A stretch of DNA of 64,000 bases. Source: Nitrosospira sp. Nsp11 (GTDB lineage Bacteria > Pseudomonadota > Gammaproteobacteria > Burkholderiales > Nitrosomonadaceae). The position numbers and the translations under genes were made by a program. Numbering within the stretch: position 1 is the first letter of the stretch; every line of letters begins with the position of its first letter. Below the pieces are notes generated by a model. The model had not been told where the DNA came from. It made no database searches and worked only from the letters and a program-made list of their open reading frames with translations. Below are positions 44,538 through 54,067 of this stretch, piece by piece. Where the stretch lies: the NCBI RefSeq assembly GCF_900142705.1, contig NZ_FRBV01000004.1:1-64000 (forward strand), in the 5' to 3' direction.

Positions 44538-47500
44538 GTGAGGCGCGTTCTCAGATTTTTTGCCTTTGCAGTTTTGACTCTGCTTCTCGCCGCACTTGCT
44601 ATTGCAGCCCTCCTTCTTTACCGGGAGGTTCTAACGTCTTCCTATCAAGCGCGGCAACTGTGGAATTTGGCCGATGATCTGCGCTGGGAGATGAAAAGTG
44701 GACCGAGCGACAAACCGCCTTTCTCGCAGGCGGGGCCATATGATATTCGCCTGGGCTATAGTCGCCTACCGGAATTGCTTCAGCATCTGGCAAAGCACGG
44801 CTTTCAGGTTCATGCGCAGGCACGGGTTTCTGCACGCATGGAGGAACTTGTAGAGCAGGGCCTGTTTATTCCCTATCGCGAAAAATCCCAGGCTGGTCTG
44901 CAAATAACTGCCGATGATGGCGAGCCATTGTATCGCGCTGCGTTTCCGGCGCGTGTTTACGAGAATTTCCAGTCAGTGCCGTCTGTGGTGGCGAATAGCC
45001 TGCTGTTCATCGAAAATCGTGAATTACTGGACCTGACCCAACCGAAAAAAAATCCGGCTGTCGATTGGAACCGGTTGGGTAGGGCAGTGCTGGATAAGGC
45101 GATTCAGCTTTTTCGTCCCGAGCACGATGTATCAGGGGGCAGCACGCTGGCAACGCAAATTGAAAAATACCGTCATTCCCCCAACGGAATGACGATGAAT
45201 GCAACGGATAAGCTTCAACAGATTGCGTCTGCGTCCGTGCGCACTTATCTGCAGGGCGAGTACACACTGCCCGCGCGCAAACAGATCGTAGTGGATTACC
45301 TTAATACAGTCCCGCTTGCGGCAGCTGCAGGTTTCGGAGAAACGAACGGGATAGGAGACGGCCTGTGGGCATGGTACGGCCTGGATTTCGACAAAACCAA
45401 TTACATCCTTAACTCGCGGTTTGTACAAGGAGACGCTCTTGCCGAAACGGCGCTCCTCTACAAACACGTGTTGAGCCTGATGATTGCCCAGCGTAGACCT
45501 TCCTATTACCTGATAGCGGGGCGAAAAGAACTGGGTGAACTTACCGACAGCTATCTAAGAGTGTTGGCTCAGGCTGGCGTGATACCGGATCGCCTCAGGG
45601 ATGAGGCGCTCAAGCTGCCGCTGAATTTTCGTGTTGCACGTTCTCCGGAAGAAGGCAGGAATTTTGCGTCGAAGAAGGCTGTTAATGCTGTTCGCGTGCG
45701 TCTTGCCTCACAGCTCGGGTTGCAACGTATGTATGACCTGGACCGCCTGGATTTGTCGGTGCAAAGCACGCTTGACTTGGAGCTACAGAAAAAGACCACC
45801 GATATGTTGCGCCAGTTGAAGGATATGGGACATGCGCAGGCCGCCGGGCTCTATGGACACCGTCTGCTGGGCACGGAAGATCCGGGAAAGATTATCTACA
45901 GCTTCACGCTTTCCGAATTGACGCCGCAAGGCGCCAAGTTTCGAATCCTGGCGGATAATTTTGAACAACCCCTGGACATCAACAAGGGGACCAAGCTGGA
46001 TTTAGGTTCCACCGCAAAATTGCGGACGTTGGTGACCTATCTTGAAATTGTCGAAGCGCTGCATAACAAATATGCGGCGCTGGCGCCGAAAGTACTTAAT
46101 GGACAAGAGGTTGACCCCGGCGATATTCTCAGCCGCTGGGCAATTGGTTATCTCTTGCAAAGCAGGGACAAGAGTTTGGCGTCCATGCTGGATGCCGCTC
46201 TCGAACGCAAGTACTCGGCTAATCCCGAAGAACGATTCTTTACCGGCGGCGGCTCGCACGTCTTTCATAATTTCAAACATGAAGACGACCGCAAGATCAT
46301 GAGCGTGCGCGAAGCGACAAGGAATTCAGTCAACCTTGTCTATATCCGCCTCATGCGCGATATCGTGCGTTATCACATGTTTCAGGTAGGAGGTTCATCG
46401 GCCAAGATACTCAAGGATGTCGGGAATTCGGGCCGCGTGGAATATCTCAAACGCTTCGCGGACAAGGAAGGCACTGAATTCATCAATCGTTTTTATCTAA
46501 AGTACAAAGGTAAAACAACGGAGCCGGGTGCAATCAGCAAACTGCTCTTCTCCAGTTTCCGGCACACACCACGCCGTTTGGCGGCCGCTCACCGTTATAT
46601 TTACCCGGAGTCTACCCTTGCAGAGTTTGAGAAATTCATGGCGCCGTATCTGCCCGGCTTCAAAAATGTGACCCCGACAATGGTTCAAGACCTGTATGAG
46701 GCTTATGCACCCGGCAAATATTCGCTGGCCGATCAGGGCTACGTAGTAACCGTCCACCCGTTGGAATTATGGTTGGTACGCTACCTGAATTCCCATCCAC
46801 TTGCCCAGTACAAAGACGTGATCACGGCGAGCAAGGACGAGCGAATCGATGTCTACCACTGGTTGTTCAAGACGATACACAAGAATTCGCAGGATGTACG
46901 CATTCGTGGTCTTCTGGAACTTGAAGCATTTCTCGAAATTCACCGCAGCTGGAAACGCCTCGGCTATCCGTTCGATTCGCTGGTACCCTCACTAGCCACA
47001 GCCATCGGAAGTTCCGCAGATCATCCCGCCGCGCTTGCGGAATTGATGGGTATCGTTCTGAATGATGGAGTGCGACTGCCTGCCGTACTAATCGAACGCT
47101 TGCATTTCGCAGCCGATACCCCTTTTGAGACGATGGTCGAACGAGCGCCCATTCAAGGCGAAAAAATGTTTTCTCCCGAATTGGCCGCGGCAGTGCGTGG
47201 CGTACTGACAGACGTGGTAGAGACAGGTACAGCTTCGCGGCTGGCGCGAGCCATGGTGGAAGAGGATGGGGCTGAAATTTCAATTGGCGGAAAGACAGGG
47301 ACGGGCGATCATCGTCATATTACGTTTTCTTCGCCTGGTGTCATCAAGGAATCACGCGCCGTGAATCGCTCCGCCACTTTTGTCTTCTTTATCGGAGACC
47401 GCTTTTTTGGAACGATGACCGCATTTGTGCCCGGCGCGGACGCCGCCAACTATACGTTTACATCAGCGCTTTCCACGCAAGTCATGAAGCATCTCTTGCC

Positions 47501-47663
47501 CATCCTGAAACCCCTTCTCGATCGGGCCCAGCCGCTGCCGGAGCAGCTCCTGGCAAGAAGCGGGATCAAGGGCAATCTACCTGAAGGAAGCAAAAAAGGA
47601 AGTAAAAAGGGAAGTAAAAAAGAAGATGAAAAACGGAAGGTGAATCAACTGGCGCGCAATTAA
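44538..47663 (+). CDS. Class A penicillin-binding protein (transglycosylase/transpeptidase)
   Basis: 1041 residues. N-terminal membrane helix 8-28. GT51 part about 130-350: VVANSLLFIENREL (catalytic Glu near 157) and GGSTLATQIEKYRH (near 199). Transpeptidase part from about 450: SxxK motif as GSTAKL (near 490), SxN as NSVNL (about 596), and KTGTG (about 917). All are present, so it should make and cross-link peptidoglycan. The middle is longer than in E. coli PBP1 proteins. Lys-rich tail with GSKK repeated three times. GTG start at 44538. Confidence 0.88.
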   Translation: MRRVLRFFAFAVLTLLLAALAIAALLLYREVLTSSYQARQLWNLADDLRWEMKSGPSDKPPFSQAGPYDIRLGYSRLPELLQHLAKHGFQVHAQARVSARMEELVEQGLFIPYREKSQAGLQITADDGEPLYRAAFPARVYENFQSVPSVVANSLLFIENRELLDLTQPKKNPAVDWNRLGRAVLDKAIQLFRPEHDVSGGSTLATQIEKYRHSPNGMTMNATDKLQQIASASVRTYLQGEYTLPARKQIVVDYLNTVPLAAAAGFGETNGIGDGLWAWYGLDFDKTNYILNSRFVQGDALAETALLYKHVLSLMIAQRRPSYYLIAGRKELGELTDSYLRVLAQAGVIPDRLRDEALKLPLNFRVARSPEEGRNFASKKAVNAVRVRLASQLGLQRMYDLDRLDLSVQSTLDLELQKKTTDMLRQLKDMGHAQAAGLYGHRLLGTEDPGKIIYSFTLSELTPQGAKFRILADNFEQPLDINKGTKLDLGSTAKLRTLVTYLEIVEALHNKYAALAPKVLNGQEVDPGDILSRWAIGYLLQSRDKSLASMLDAALERKYSANPEERFFTGGGSHVFHNFKHEDDRKIMSVREATRNSVNLVYIRLMRDIVRYHMFQVGGSSAKILKDVGNSGRVEYLKRFADKEGTEFINRFYLKYKGKTTEPGAISKLLFSSFRHTPRRLAAAHRYIYPESTLAEFEKFMAPYLPGFKNVTPTMVQDLYEAYAPGKYSLADQGYVVTVHPLELWLVRYLNSHPLAQYKDVITASKDERIDVYHWLFKTIHKNSQDVRIRGLLELEAFLEIHRSWKRLGYPFDSLVPSLATAIGSSADHPAALAELMGIVLNDGVRLPAVLIERLHFAADTPFETMVERAPIQGEKMFSPELAAAVRGVLTDVVETGTASRLARAMVEEDGAEISIGGKTGTGDHRHITFSSPGVIKESRAVNRSATFVFFIGDRFFGTMTAFVPGADAANYTFTSALSTQVMKHLLPILKPLLDRAQPLPEQLLARSGIKGNLPEGSKKGSKKGSKKEDEKRKVNQLARN

Positions 47664-47697
47664 TAGAATTGCGCTGAAAACATACGAATACGATGAT

Positions 47698-47799
47698 TTA
47701 GTCCTCGGTATTGATCCACCATAAGAAGACGACAATGCCCAGCACAAGCCCGAGACCCAGGATGGCCTTTACAAATTCTTTGACGAACCAGAACACCAT
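47698..47799 (-). CDS. 33-aa membrane peptide
   Basis: MVFWFVKEFVKAILGLGLVLGIVVFLWWINTED: one hydrophobic helix at 12-28, shown here as pieces MVFWFVKEF and LGLVLGIVVFLWW. It lies downstream of the DUF2905 gene on the same strand, 44 bases apart. The ribosome-binding site is weak. It is short, so the call is tentative. Confidence 0.4.
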   Translation of the reverse strand: MVFWFVKEFVKAILGLGLVLGIVVFLWWINTED

Positions 47800-47843
47800 C
47801 GCTTCATATAAATCCAATTGTTCATGCCCTTCTAAAAAGACAG

Positions 47844-48047
47844 CTATTTACGGGACCACCACCATAGCAGTAACGACAGAAACAAGGACACCAGCAAGCC
47901 TGTCGTCAGCGGAAAGTAGAGCCTGAAGTTTTCCCGCTCGATAATGATGTCTCCCGGCAACCGACCGAATGGTAGTTTCGATAACCACGGCCATGCGACG
48001 CCCGTAACCAGCAGCAGTATCCCGAGAACGATGAGTAGACGTTGCAT
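47844..48047 (-). CDS. DUF2905 family small membrane protein
   Basis: 67 residues with two hydrophobic helices (3-22 and 45-64). The GRLPGDI segment and the IIIERENFRLYFPL strand between the helices are typical of DUF2905. Function unknown. It is likely to be co-transcribed with the 33-residue membrane peptide downstream. AAGGA lies a few bases upstream of the ATG. Confidence 0.85.
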   Translation of the reverse strand: MQRLLIVLGILLLVTGVAWPWLSKLPFGRLPGDIIIERENFRLYFPLTTGLLVSLFLSLLLWWWSRK

Positions 48048-48538
48048 AAGGATTTCCTCGAGGATTTTTGCGAAACTTTATCCGCACAATTTGGCGAGGA
48101 ACACAAAAATCTACGGATTAGTGTAAACCGTTTTCTTCGGAAAGATCAATTTACCCCTTCTGCTTCCGCCTCCGCCTCAATATTCACAAGATCAATATTC
48201 ACAAGATCAGGTCGGCACGCGGCCTTCGCCGGCTTCAACTTCTTCAGGAATATTTTCGCAGCTCAGCTTGTCGTTCCATTGATGCGTTTTTTGTTGGGTG
48301 TGCTAACACACGGAAATACGGCACAGCCTCCGATAAAATTCCTTTTTGGATTTTTTGAGCCGGGGGAAAAATAACCCAACGCCTTGTTCTGTTTGCCGCG
48401 CTGTACACGGCACATGCTGCAGTAGGGCCGAGATAAATGGCTGTGCTATCACATCGGATACAGCAAGACAACGCGAAGGGTGAACGTCAAGGCCTGGAAA
48501 ACGAGGTTGAAAAAGCTGTTTTATCGTAAAAATCGATC
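48048..48538. repeat. Divergent gap with a tandem duplication
   Basis: TCAATATTCACAAGA is repeated exactly in tandem at about 48178-48207. No gene is supported in either strand. Promoters of the DUF2905 gene and the glucoamylase-like gene should lie here. Confidence 0.5.
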
Positions 48539-49858
48539 ATGCCGGAACCTGAGCTCATCGCGTCTGAGCAATCTGAACAAGATGAATTGCTAAGCAGCCT
48601 GCAGCAGGAGTCGTTTGCATATTTTGTTCATGAAGCCAACCCCGCCAACGGGCTCATCCGCGATAAATCGCGCCCTGATTGGCCGGCAAGCATTGCTGCT
48701 ATAGGCTTGGCACTCGCGGCATATCCGGTGGGAGTCGAACGGGGTTTCATGACTCGCAACGAAGCGGTAAAACGCACACTCGCCGTTTTGAGATTTTTCA
48801 CCAACGCGCCCCATGGTCCTGGAAGCGATGCTACCGGCTACAAGGGATTTTACTATCACTTCCTCGACATGAATACAGGGAGGCGCGTTTGGAACTGTGA
48901 ACTCTCCAGCGTGGATACTGCCTTTCTTCTCGCCGGTATGTTGGTTGCACAGGCTTACTTTCGGCATGAAACGGCAGAGGAGGAAGAGATCGGCAAGCTT
49001 GCCGATGCGCTTTACCGGCGGGCTGACTGGCATTGGATGCAAAATGGAAAGGCGGCGGTAAGTCACGGCTGGACTCCGGAGAAAGGTTTTTTGCCTTATC
49101 AATGGAAAGGCTATGACGAAGCCCTGATCATATACCTGCTGGGGCTCGGCTCGCCCACACATCCGTTGCCGGAAGAAAGTTACACTGCGTGGACTTCGAC
49201 CTATACCTGGAAAAAAACGTATGACGTCGAACTGCTTTACGCGGGACCATTATTTGTCCATCAATTGTCGCATGCATGGATCGACTTCCGGGGAATTCGA
49301 GATTCATTCATGCGCGAGCATGATATGGACTACTTCGAAAATTCCAGACGCGCGACGTTCGTTCAGCAACGATACGCCAAGGTAAATCCGCTTGAGTTCG
49401 AGAATTACAATGAGCATTGCTGGGGCATCACTTCCAGCGATGGGCCGGGGCCTGTCACCGAGCAGGTAAAGGGCATCCTCCGGGTTTTCTACGACTATAT
49501 CGCCCGCGGTGCGCCTTACGGCCCTGATGACGGTACGCTGGCGCCATGGGCTGTGGTCGCTTCGCTCCCGTTCGCACCCGAGATTGTGCTTCCGACCATC
49601 GAAAACTTCGAACGCATGAGCCTGAGAAAGCCCCGGATGTACGGCTATAAAGCCACATTCAATCCGACCTTTCCCGTTGAACCCAACCGCGAATTTGGCT
49701 GGGTGTCGCTATATCATTTTGGTTTGAACCAGGGTCCGATCGTAATCATGATAGAAAACTACCGGTCCGGATTGTTGTGGTCACTGATGCGGGAATGCCC
49801 TTACTTGTTGACTGGCTTGCGTCGTGCCGGATTCCGTGGAGGCTGGCTGGAAAGTTGA
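48539..49858 (+). CDS. Glucoamylase-fold protein (PF10091-like)
   Basis: 439 residues. (alpha/alpha)6-type domain with DKSRPDWPASIAAIGLALAA, GTD-like NCELSSVDTAFLLAGMLVA, HGWTPEKGFLPYQWKGYDEALIIYLLGLGSP and YNEHCWGITSSDGP. These match the conserved domain of bacterial glucoamylase-like proteins next to cyclic beta-glucan enzymes. No signal peptide or membrane helix is seen, so it may be cytoplasmic. Substrate unproven; a beta-glucan is likely. It stands alone. Confidence 0.85.
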   Translation: MPEPELIASEQSEQDELLSSLQQESFAYFVHEANPANGLIRDKSRPDWPASIAAIGLALAAYPVGVERGFMTRNEAVKRTLAVLRFFTNAPHGPGSDATGYKGFYYHFLDMNTGRRVWNCELSSVDTAFLLAGMLVAQAYFRHETAEEEEIGKLADALYRRADWHWMQNGKAAVSHGWTPEKGFLPYQWKGYDEALIIYLLGLGSPTHPLPEESYTAWTSTYTWKKTYDVELLYAGPLFVHQLSHAWIDFRGIRDSFMREHDMDYFENSRRATFVQQRYAKVNPLEFENYNEHCWGITSSDGPGPVTEQVKGILRVFYDYIARGAPYGPDDGTLAPWAVVASLPFAPEIVLPTIENFERMSLRKPRMYGYKATFNPTFPVEPNREFGWVSLYHFGLNQGPIVIMIENYRSGLLWSLMRECPYLLTGLRRAGFRGGWLES

Positions 49859-50261
49859 AGGGAAAAAATCTTTGGTGAAAATAGATCCGATCCGAGGACT
49901 CGTTGAATACCTTAATCCCTGGCACGTTCAACACTTAGTGAAGATTTTCTGAAACTCGGCGTGAAATGCGCATCTATCTGTTCAACTTCCGGTCCTGGTT
50001 TCCACATCGCCCGACGTGATTTAAAAGAACCGCATCTTTTTGATTTCACAAGCGCAGCAAACGGAGTAATACATTAGCCTTTAGGTATGTATGCCAGCGA
50101 ACGGATTGGCTCCGTACCCTGGTCTTAAAATCCTGTTTCGCAATAACCGACCAACGACATGGGGTGTCGGTACTTTGCAACAGGTCGGTCCTTTCCGCGC
50201 GATATACAACCGTATATCGGTAGGGTATCAATCTTTCAACCATTCTTTTAAGGAGAATAAT
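49859..50261. other. Upstream region of the crystallin-like gene, with an inverted repeat
   Basis: CGATATAC (50200-50207) and GTATATCG (50212-50219) form 8-base arms with a 4-base loop, 32 bases before the ribosome-binding site at 50251. It may be an operator. The rest shows no gene. Confidence 0.45.
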
Positions 50262-50792
50262 ATGAATATTCTGACAAAGAACCCACGCAATTTCCTGATC
50301 GCCCTCGCAGCCGTGTTTGGGCTATATGCCGGGTCTGGTGTTTATGCGCAAGACTCGGCTGAGAAAGCAAGGGTGAACGATAAATCGAAGCATGCGGAAA
50401 AAAGCAAGCAATATTCAAAGTCGGGAAAGAAGGAGGAAGGAACCATCATTGAAGTACCGGTGCTAATGATGGTGCCGATGAAGGTATCGACCGACACGTC
50501 GGCGAATAGCGGGTGCTGGGTGAAGCTATACGATAAGAAAGACTTTAACGGCGATAGCTTTTTGCTGGTTGGCCCCGTGGAGTTGCCGGTGATGACCGGG
50601 CCCTTCGGCTTCAACTGGGAAAATAAGGTTCGCAGCCTCGAGGTCGGCCCCAACGCCAATCTCACGATTTTCGATAATCGCGATTTCCGGGACCAGGATA
50701 AATTCGTCGATGCGGGCGAAAAAATCCCAAACATGTCAAAAAAGATGGGATTTCTTGACGATTTCCGGTCGATGATGCTCACTTGCATATGA
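50262..50792 (+). CDS. Secreted beta/gamma-crystallin-like protein
   Basis: 176 residues. Signal peptide about 1-29 (IALAAVFGLYAGSGVYA). A Lys/Ser-rich linker (KARVNDKSKHAEKSKQYSKSGKKEE) follows, and then two Greek-key motifs: CWVKLYDKKDFNGDSFLLVGP and LTIFDNRDFRDQDKFVDAG. Such domains often bind calcium through N/D-x-x-S/T-S sites, here weakly kept. ATG at 50262 is chosen: AGGAG is 6 bases upstream. Roles in calcium or stress response are known of some relatives. Confidence 0.85.
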   Translation: MNILTKNPRNFLIALAAVFGLYAGSGVYAQDSAEKARVNDKSKHAEKSKQYSKSGKKEEGTIIEVPVLMMVPMKVSTDTSANSGCWVKLYDKKDFNGDSFLLVGPVELPVMTGPFGFNWENKVRSLEVGPNANLTIFDNRDFRDQDKFVDAGEKIPNMSKKMGFLDDFRSMMLTCI

Positions 50793-50909
50793 GCCGGTAA
50801 AAAGAGAGCTGGCGTTAGCTTATCGATCCAGGCGTTTTCTGGGCCCTGACGTCAGCCCATTGATAAAATCCAATGGCCGCCTTTGTCGGCCTTCCGGCTT
50901 CCTTCCGAA

Positions 50910-51593
50910 TCAGCATGAATCGAGAACGATGCGCTTGAGGATATGCAATCGTCGGTGAAAAAAATGCTCTGCGCCGGGCACGACGACCACAGGTAATTCC
51001 TGCGGAGCAGCCCAATCCAGGACAGTTTGAAGGGGAACCACCTCATCCTGATCACCTTGTATGATCAGGACCTGGCGGGCGCTTTCAATGTCGTGTTTAG
51101 TATCGGGTTTGGCGAGGTGGGGCGCGCTGAGCCGCTGAACGGCTGGAGCCACCAATACCACTATTTGCGGCTTGAGGCGTTGCGCCGCATAAGCCTGGAC
51201 CGCGCCCCCGAAGGAAAAGCCTGCCAGTAGTAATAGTGGAGGGGTATCAAAGGAGGCAGCGAATTCGTTTCTTATGGTTTCAACCACCGCAAGCACGTCT
51301 TCAGTTTCACCCGCCCCGTTGTCCTTGCCTGAGTTAAGTTCGCCTTCGCTTTGTTCCACGCCGCGAAAATTGAATTTGACTGTGACAAATCCCAACTCGA
51401 GAAACGCCTTGAACAGCGTATGGACCACCTTGTTATTCATTGTCCCACCATATAATGGATGGGGATGGGCAACCACGGCAAAGCCACGGCGGTAGCGGAA
51501 ATCCGGCTCCGCCAGAACCGTTTCCAACTTCCCTGCCGGGCCATCAATGAATAATTTCTGTGGAATATGTGAATTCAACAGTATGCTTGACAA
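50910..51593 (-). CDS. Alpha/beta hydrolase
   Basis: 227 residues. Nucleophile elbow GFSFGG near residue 123. FAVVAHPHPLYGGTMNNKVV near 40 forms the HP..GG oxyanion loop. Acid residue in IIQGDQDEVVP and catalytic His in PGAEHFFH complete the triad. The closest group is small esterase/dienelactone hydrolase-like proteins common in proteobacteria. Substrate unknown. Follows the ferredoxin gene on the same strand with a 29-base gap, so probably one operon. Confidence 0.88.
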   Translation of the reverse strand: MSSILLNSHIPQKLFIDGPAGKLETVLAEPDFRYRRGFAVVAHPHPLYGGTMNNKVVHTLFKAFLELGFVTVKFNFRGVEQSEGELNSGKDNGAGETEDVLAVVETIRNEFAASFDTPPLLLLAGFSFGGAVQAYAAQRLKPQIVVLVAPAVQRLSAPHLAKPDTKHDIESARQVLIIQGDQDEVVPLQTVLDWAAPQELPVVVVPGAEHFFHRRLHILKRIVLDSC

Positions 51594-51622
51594 TATGGAT
51601 GAAAATACGTTTATTGCCTGCT

Positions 51623-51934
51623 CTAAATTCGCAACCGCTCGACGATACGCCCGTTTTTCAAATGTTCTTCGATGATCTCGTCAATATCTTCTTTGTCCAC
51701 ATACGTGTACCAGACATCTTCGGGATAGACAACGATAACCGGACCTTCGTTGCAGCGATCGAGACAACCCGCATTGTTAATCCGTATTCTTCTGCTCTTG
51801 CTGTCGAGCTTGAGGGCCTTGATTCGCTCCTTGGCATAATCACGCATGGCCTGGGCGCCATGATTGTTACAGCATACGGCTCCCGGCTCACGCTGGTTTA
51901 CGCAGAAAAATACATGCCGCAGGTAGTAGCTCAT
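51623..51934 (-). CDS. Thioredoxin-like [2Fe-2S] ferredoxin
   Basis: 103 residues. Four ligand cysteines are visible: in HVFFCVN, AVCCNN, AGCLDRC. This spacing and the length match the stand-alone Shethna/NuoE-like [2Fe-2S] ferredoxins. It carries one electron in the cytoplasm. First gene of a pair with the alpha/beta hydrolase. Start ATG. Confidence 0.92.
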   Translation of the reverse strand: MSYYLRHVFFCVNQREPGAVCCNNHGAQAMRDYAKERIKALKLDSKSRRIRINNAGCLDRCNEGPVIVVYPEDVWYTYVDKEDIDEIIEEHLKNGRIVERLRI

Positions 51935-52138
51935 AATATGTTCAACGGGATGAGAAATGATGAATCCAAAATTATTATACCGGAACAGCGATTACTTCTT
52001 CCACTGCTGAGTTAATTGAACTTTTTACCCCGCATGGCTTGCTTCGCAGGTCTTTCGAGGAGTGCGAATGACGAGCCCGGCCTGGAACGAACCGCTGCTG
52101 TTTTTCGCGATTTCTTCTTTATTATTTTGGATTGCGGT

Positions 52139-53269
52139 CTATCTCAATTTAATTTCGGTCCACAGGCGGCTTAACACGCGGCGTTGTTTACGGTCCAGGT
52201 CCCGCAGCATTTCAAGGCGGTTCAGCATTTCGGGGGCTGGGAATATGGCTTCATTGTCTGCGATTTCTGCCTGGATATATTGTATTGCATCCATATTGGG
52301 ATTGCCGGAACCTATGAGATTGGTGAGCTCGGCGGAGTTCTTCCCCTCCAGCATGAAGTTGATGAATTGATGGGCGAGGTCGGAACGACTTCCGCTTCGA
52401 TGCAGTACCATGCTGTCGAGTGCCAGAACCGCGCCTTCTTTCGGAGTCGAGTAGCCGATGGTGAATTTGCGCCCGGTATTTTTGGCATCAAGCGCCGCCT
52501 GGAACATATCGTTGGAATATCCTTGCGCCACCCACAAGTTGCCAACGGCCAACTCCTTGATATAACCGGTATTGCTGAATGCGGCCCAGTAGGGCTTGGC
52601 GCGCACGATAAGGTTTGCGGCTTCTTTCCAGTGGTTCTCATCGGTATCGTTAACCGAATAGCCTAAATATTTCAGCGCCGCAGCCATCAATTCGCGCTGA
52701 CTGTCGAGCACGGTTACGCGTCCTTTGATTTTTTCGAGGTATTTCGGCTCAAAAATGATTGCCCAGGTGTCGGTAGGCAGGCCAAGGCTCTTTACTTTCT
52801 CCTGATTGAAGCCGAGCAGGGTAAGCGTGTAGGCATATGGAACGGAATATTTATTGCCGGGATCGAATGGTGTATCTAGGTATGCAGGATTGATATTCCC
52901 GATATTGGTCAACAAGGATTTATCCAGCGGCTTCAGCGCGCCCTGGCGAATAAGAGTGTCCATTGCATTACCGGTGGGAATGATGAGATCGTAGCCGGTC
53001 GCGCCCGCCGACAGTTTCGCCAGCATTTCCTCATTATCGGAATAATAATCCTGGGAAAGCCTGCAATTGCAGAATTTCTCGAAGCGTCTGACCGTTTCCG
53101 GCGCAATGTAATTATTCCAATTGAATAAATGCAGAACGTTTTCCTTGCTGGAGAGGACAATATCCTGATCCTGTCTCGCGCAACCCGTGGTGGACAGAAC
53201 CAGCCATGCAAGCAGGAGCACGAACGATGCGGTCGGCGCTGGGGAGGTGCACCGCGTATTCATCATCAT
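52139..53269 (-). CDS. potD: Polyamine ABC transporter, periplasmic substrate-binding protein
   Basis: 376 residues. Lipoprotein-like signal (LLAWLVLSTTGC with Cys near 30). Type II binding fold: LHLFNWNNYIAPETVRRFEKFCNC, YDLIIPTGNAMDTLIRQGAL, NINPAYLDTPFDPGNKYSVPYAYTLTLLGFNQ, and WVAQGYSNDMFQAA match PotD/PotF. Polyamine substrate is inferred from the family. It overlaps the permease gene by 4 bases and is the last of four genes in one leftward operon. Confidence 0.9.
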   Translation of the reverse strand: MMMNTRCTSPAPTASFVLLLAWLVLSTTGCARQDQDIVLSSKENVLHLFNWNNYIAPETVRRFEKFCNCRLSQDYYSDNEEMLAKLSAGATGYDLIIPTGNAMDTLIRQGALKPLDKSLLTNIGNINPAYLDTPFDPGNKYSVPYAYTLTLLGFNQEKVKSLGLPTDTWAIIFEPKYLEKIKGRVTVLDSQRELMAAALKYLGYSVNDTDENHWKEAANLIVRAKPYWAAFSNTGYIKELAVGNLWVAQGYSNDMFQAALDAKNTGRKFTIGYSTPKEGAVLALDSMVLHRSGSRSDLAHQFINFMLEGKNSAELTNLIGSGNPNMDAIQYIQAEIADNEAIFPAPEMLNRLEMLRDLDRKQRRVLSRLWTEIKLR

Positions 53270-54066
53270 TTCGCCTTGCGCGACGTTGCGTTTGCGCTTG
53301 ATGAGGCGTGCGATTCGAGCTTGGCTGCAATGATGATCATGACCAGCGTGAGCAGCATCAGCAATGTGGAGATGGCATTCACTTCCGGTGTCACCGCAAC
53401 CTTTATCATCGTATAGATATGGATGGGCAGAATCGGTTCGCCCACTCCCTTGGTGAAGAATGTAATGACGAAGTCATCGATGGACAACGTAAACGACATC
53501 AAGGCTCCTGCAACCACTGCGGGCATGATCAGCGGCAGGGTGACAAGACGAAAAGTCTGCCAGGGAGAGGCGCCGAGATCGCGCGCCGCTTCAAAAATAC
53601 TTTCGTCCATGCCCTGGAGCCGCGCCCGTACGATGATGGCAACGAAACCGATACAAAATGTGGTGTGCGCGATAATAATAGAAACCATGCCGAGCGTTAA
53701 ATTAAGCACTTGCAAAAAGAATAGGAGCAGCGATACCCCCAGGAGGATTTCGGGCATCGCGACTGGCGTGAACACCAATATGGGCAAGACCTTGAGCTTA
53801 TACCGATGTATCGCCAGACCGGCCATCGTGCCGAGCAATGTTGCGCTAAAACTTGCGCTGAGCGCGATAAACAGCGAATTACGCGCGGCGGTGAGCATTT
53901 CCGTATTCTGGAACAGCGTTTTATACCAGGACAATGTAAATCCCACCCATTCGGCATTCAGTTTCGAATCGTTGAACGAATACAAAACCACGATAGCCAG
54001 CGGAACGTACAGGAAGGCGTAAATCACGCCCGCTGCGGACCAAAGCCAGATATTGGTGCGGCTCAT
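53266..54066 (-). CDS. potC: Polyamine ABC transporter permease (PotC-like)
   Basis: 266 residues, six membrane helices. The EAA motif is EAARDLGASPWQTFRLVTLPLIMP near residue 161. Forms the membrane channel with the PotB-like partner. It begins one base after the partner's stop and overlaps the binding-protein gene by four bases. The specificity for spermidine or putrescine cannot be read. Confidence 0.92.
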   Translation of the reverse strand: MSRTNIWLWSAAGVIYAFLYVPLAIVVLYSFNDSKLNAEWVGFTLSWYKTLFQNTEMLTAARNSLFIALSASFSATLLGTMAGLAIHRYKLKVLPILVFTPVAMPEILLGVSLLLFFLQVLNLTLGMVSIIIAHTTFCIGFVAIIVRARLQGMDESIFEAARDLGASPWQTFRLVTLPLIMPAVVAGALMSFTLSIDDFVITFFTKGVGEPILPIHIYTMIKVAVTPEVNAISTLLMLLTLVMIIIAAKLESHASSSANATSRKAK

Positions 54067-54067
54067 G

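Noticed and set aside
48042-48374. 110-codon frame on the plus strand
   Set aside because: It overlaps the DUF2905 gene start and contains a tandem DNA duplication; no protein-like pattern.
50091-50261. Longer start of the crystallin-like gene
   Set aside because: The signal peptide and AGGAG point to ATG 50262; the upstream part includes the inverted repeat.
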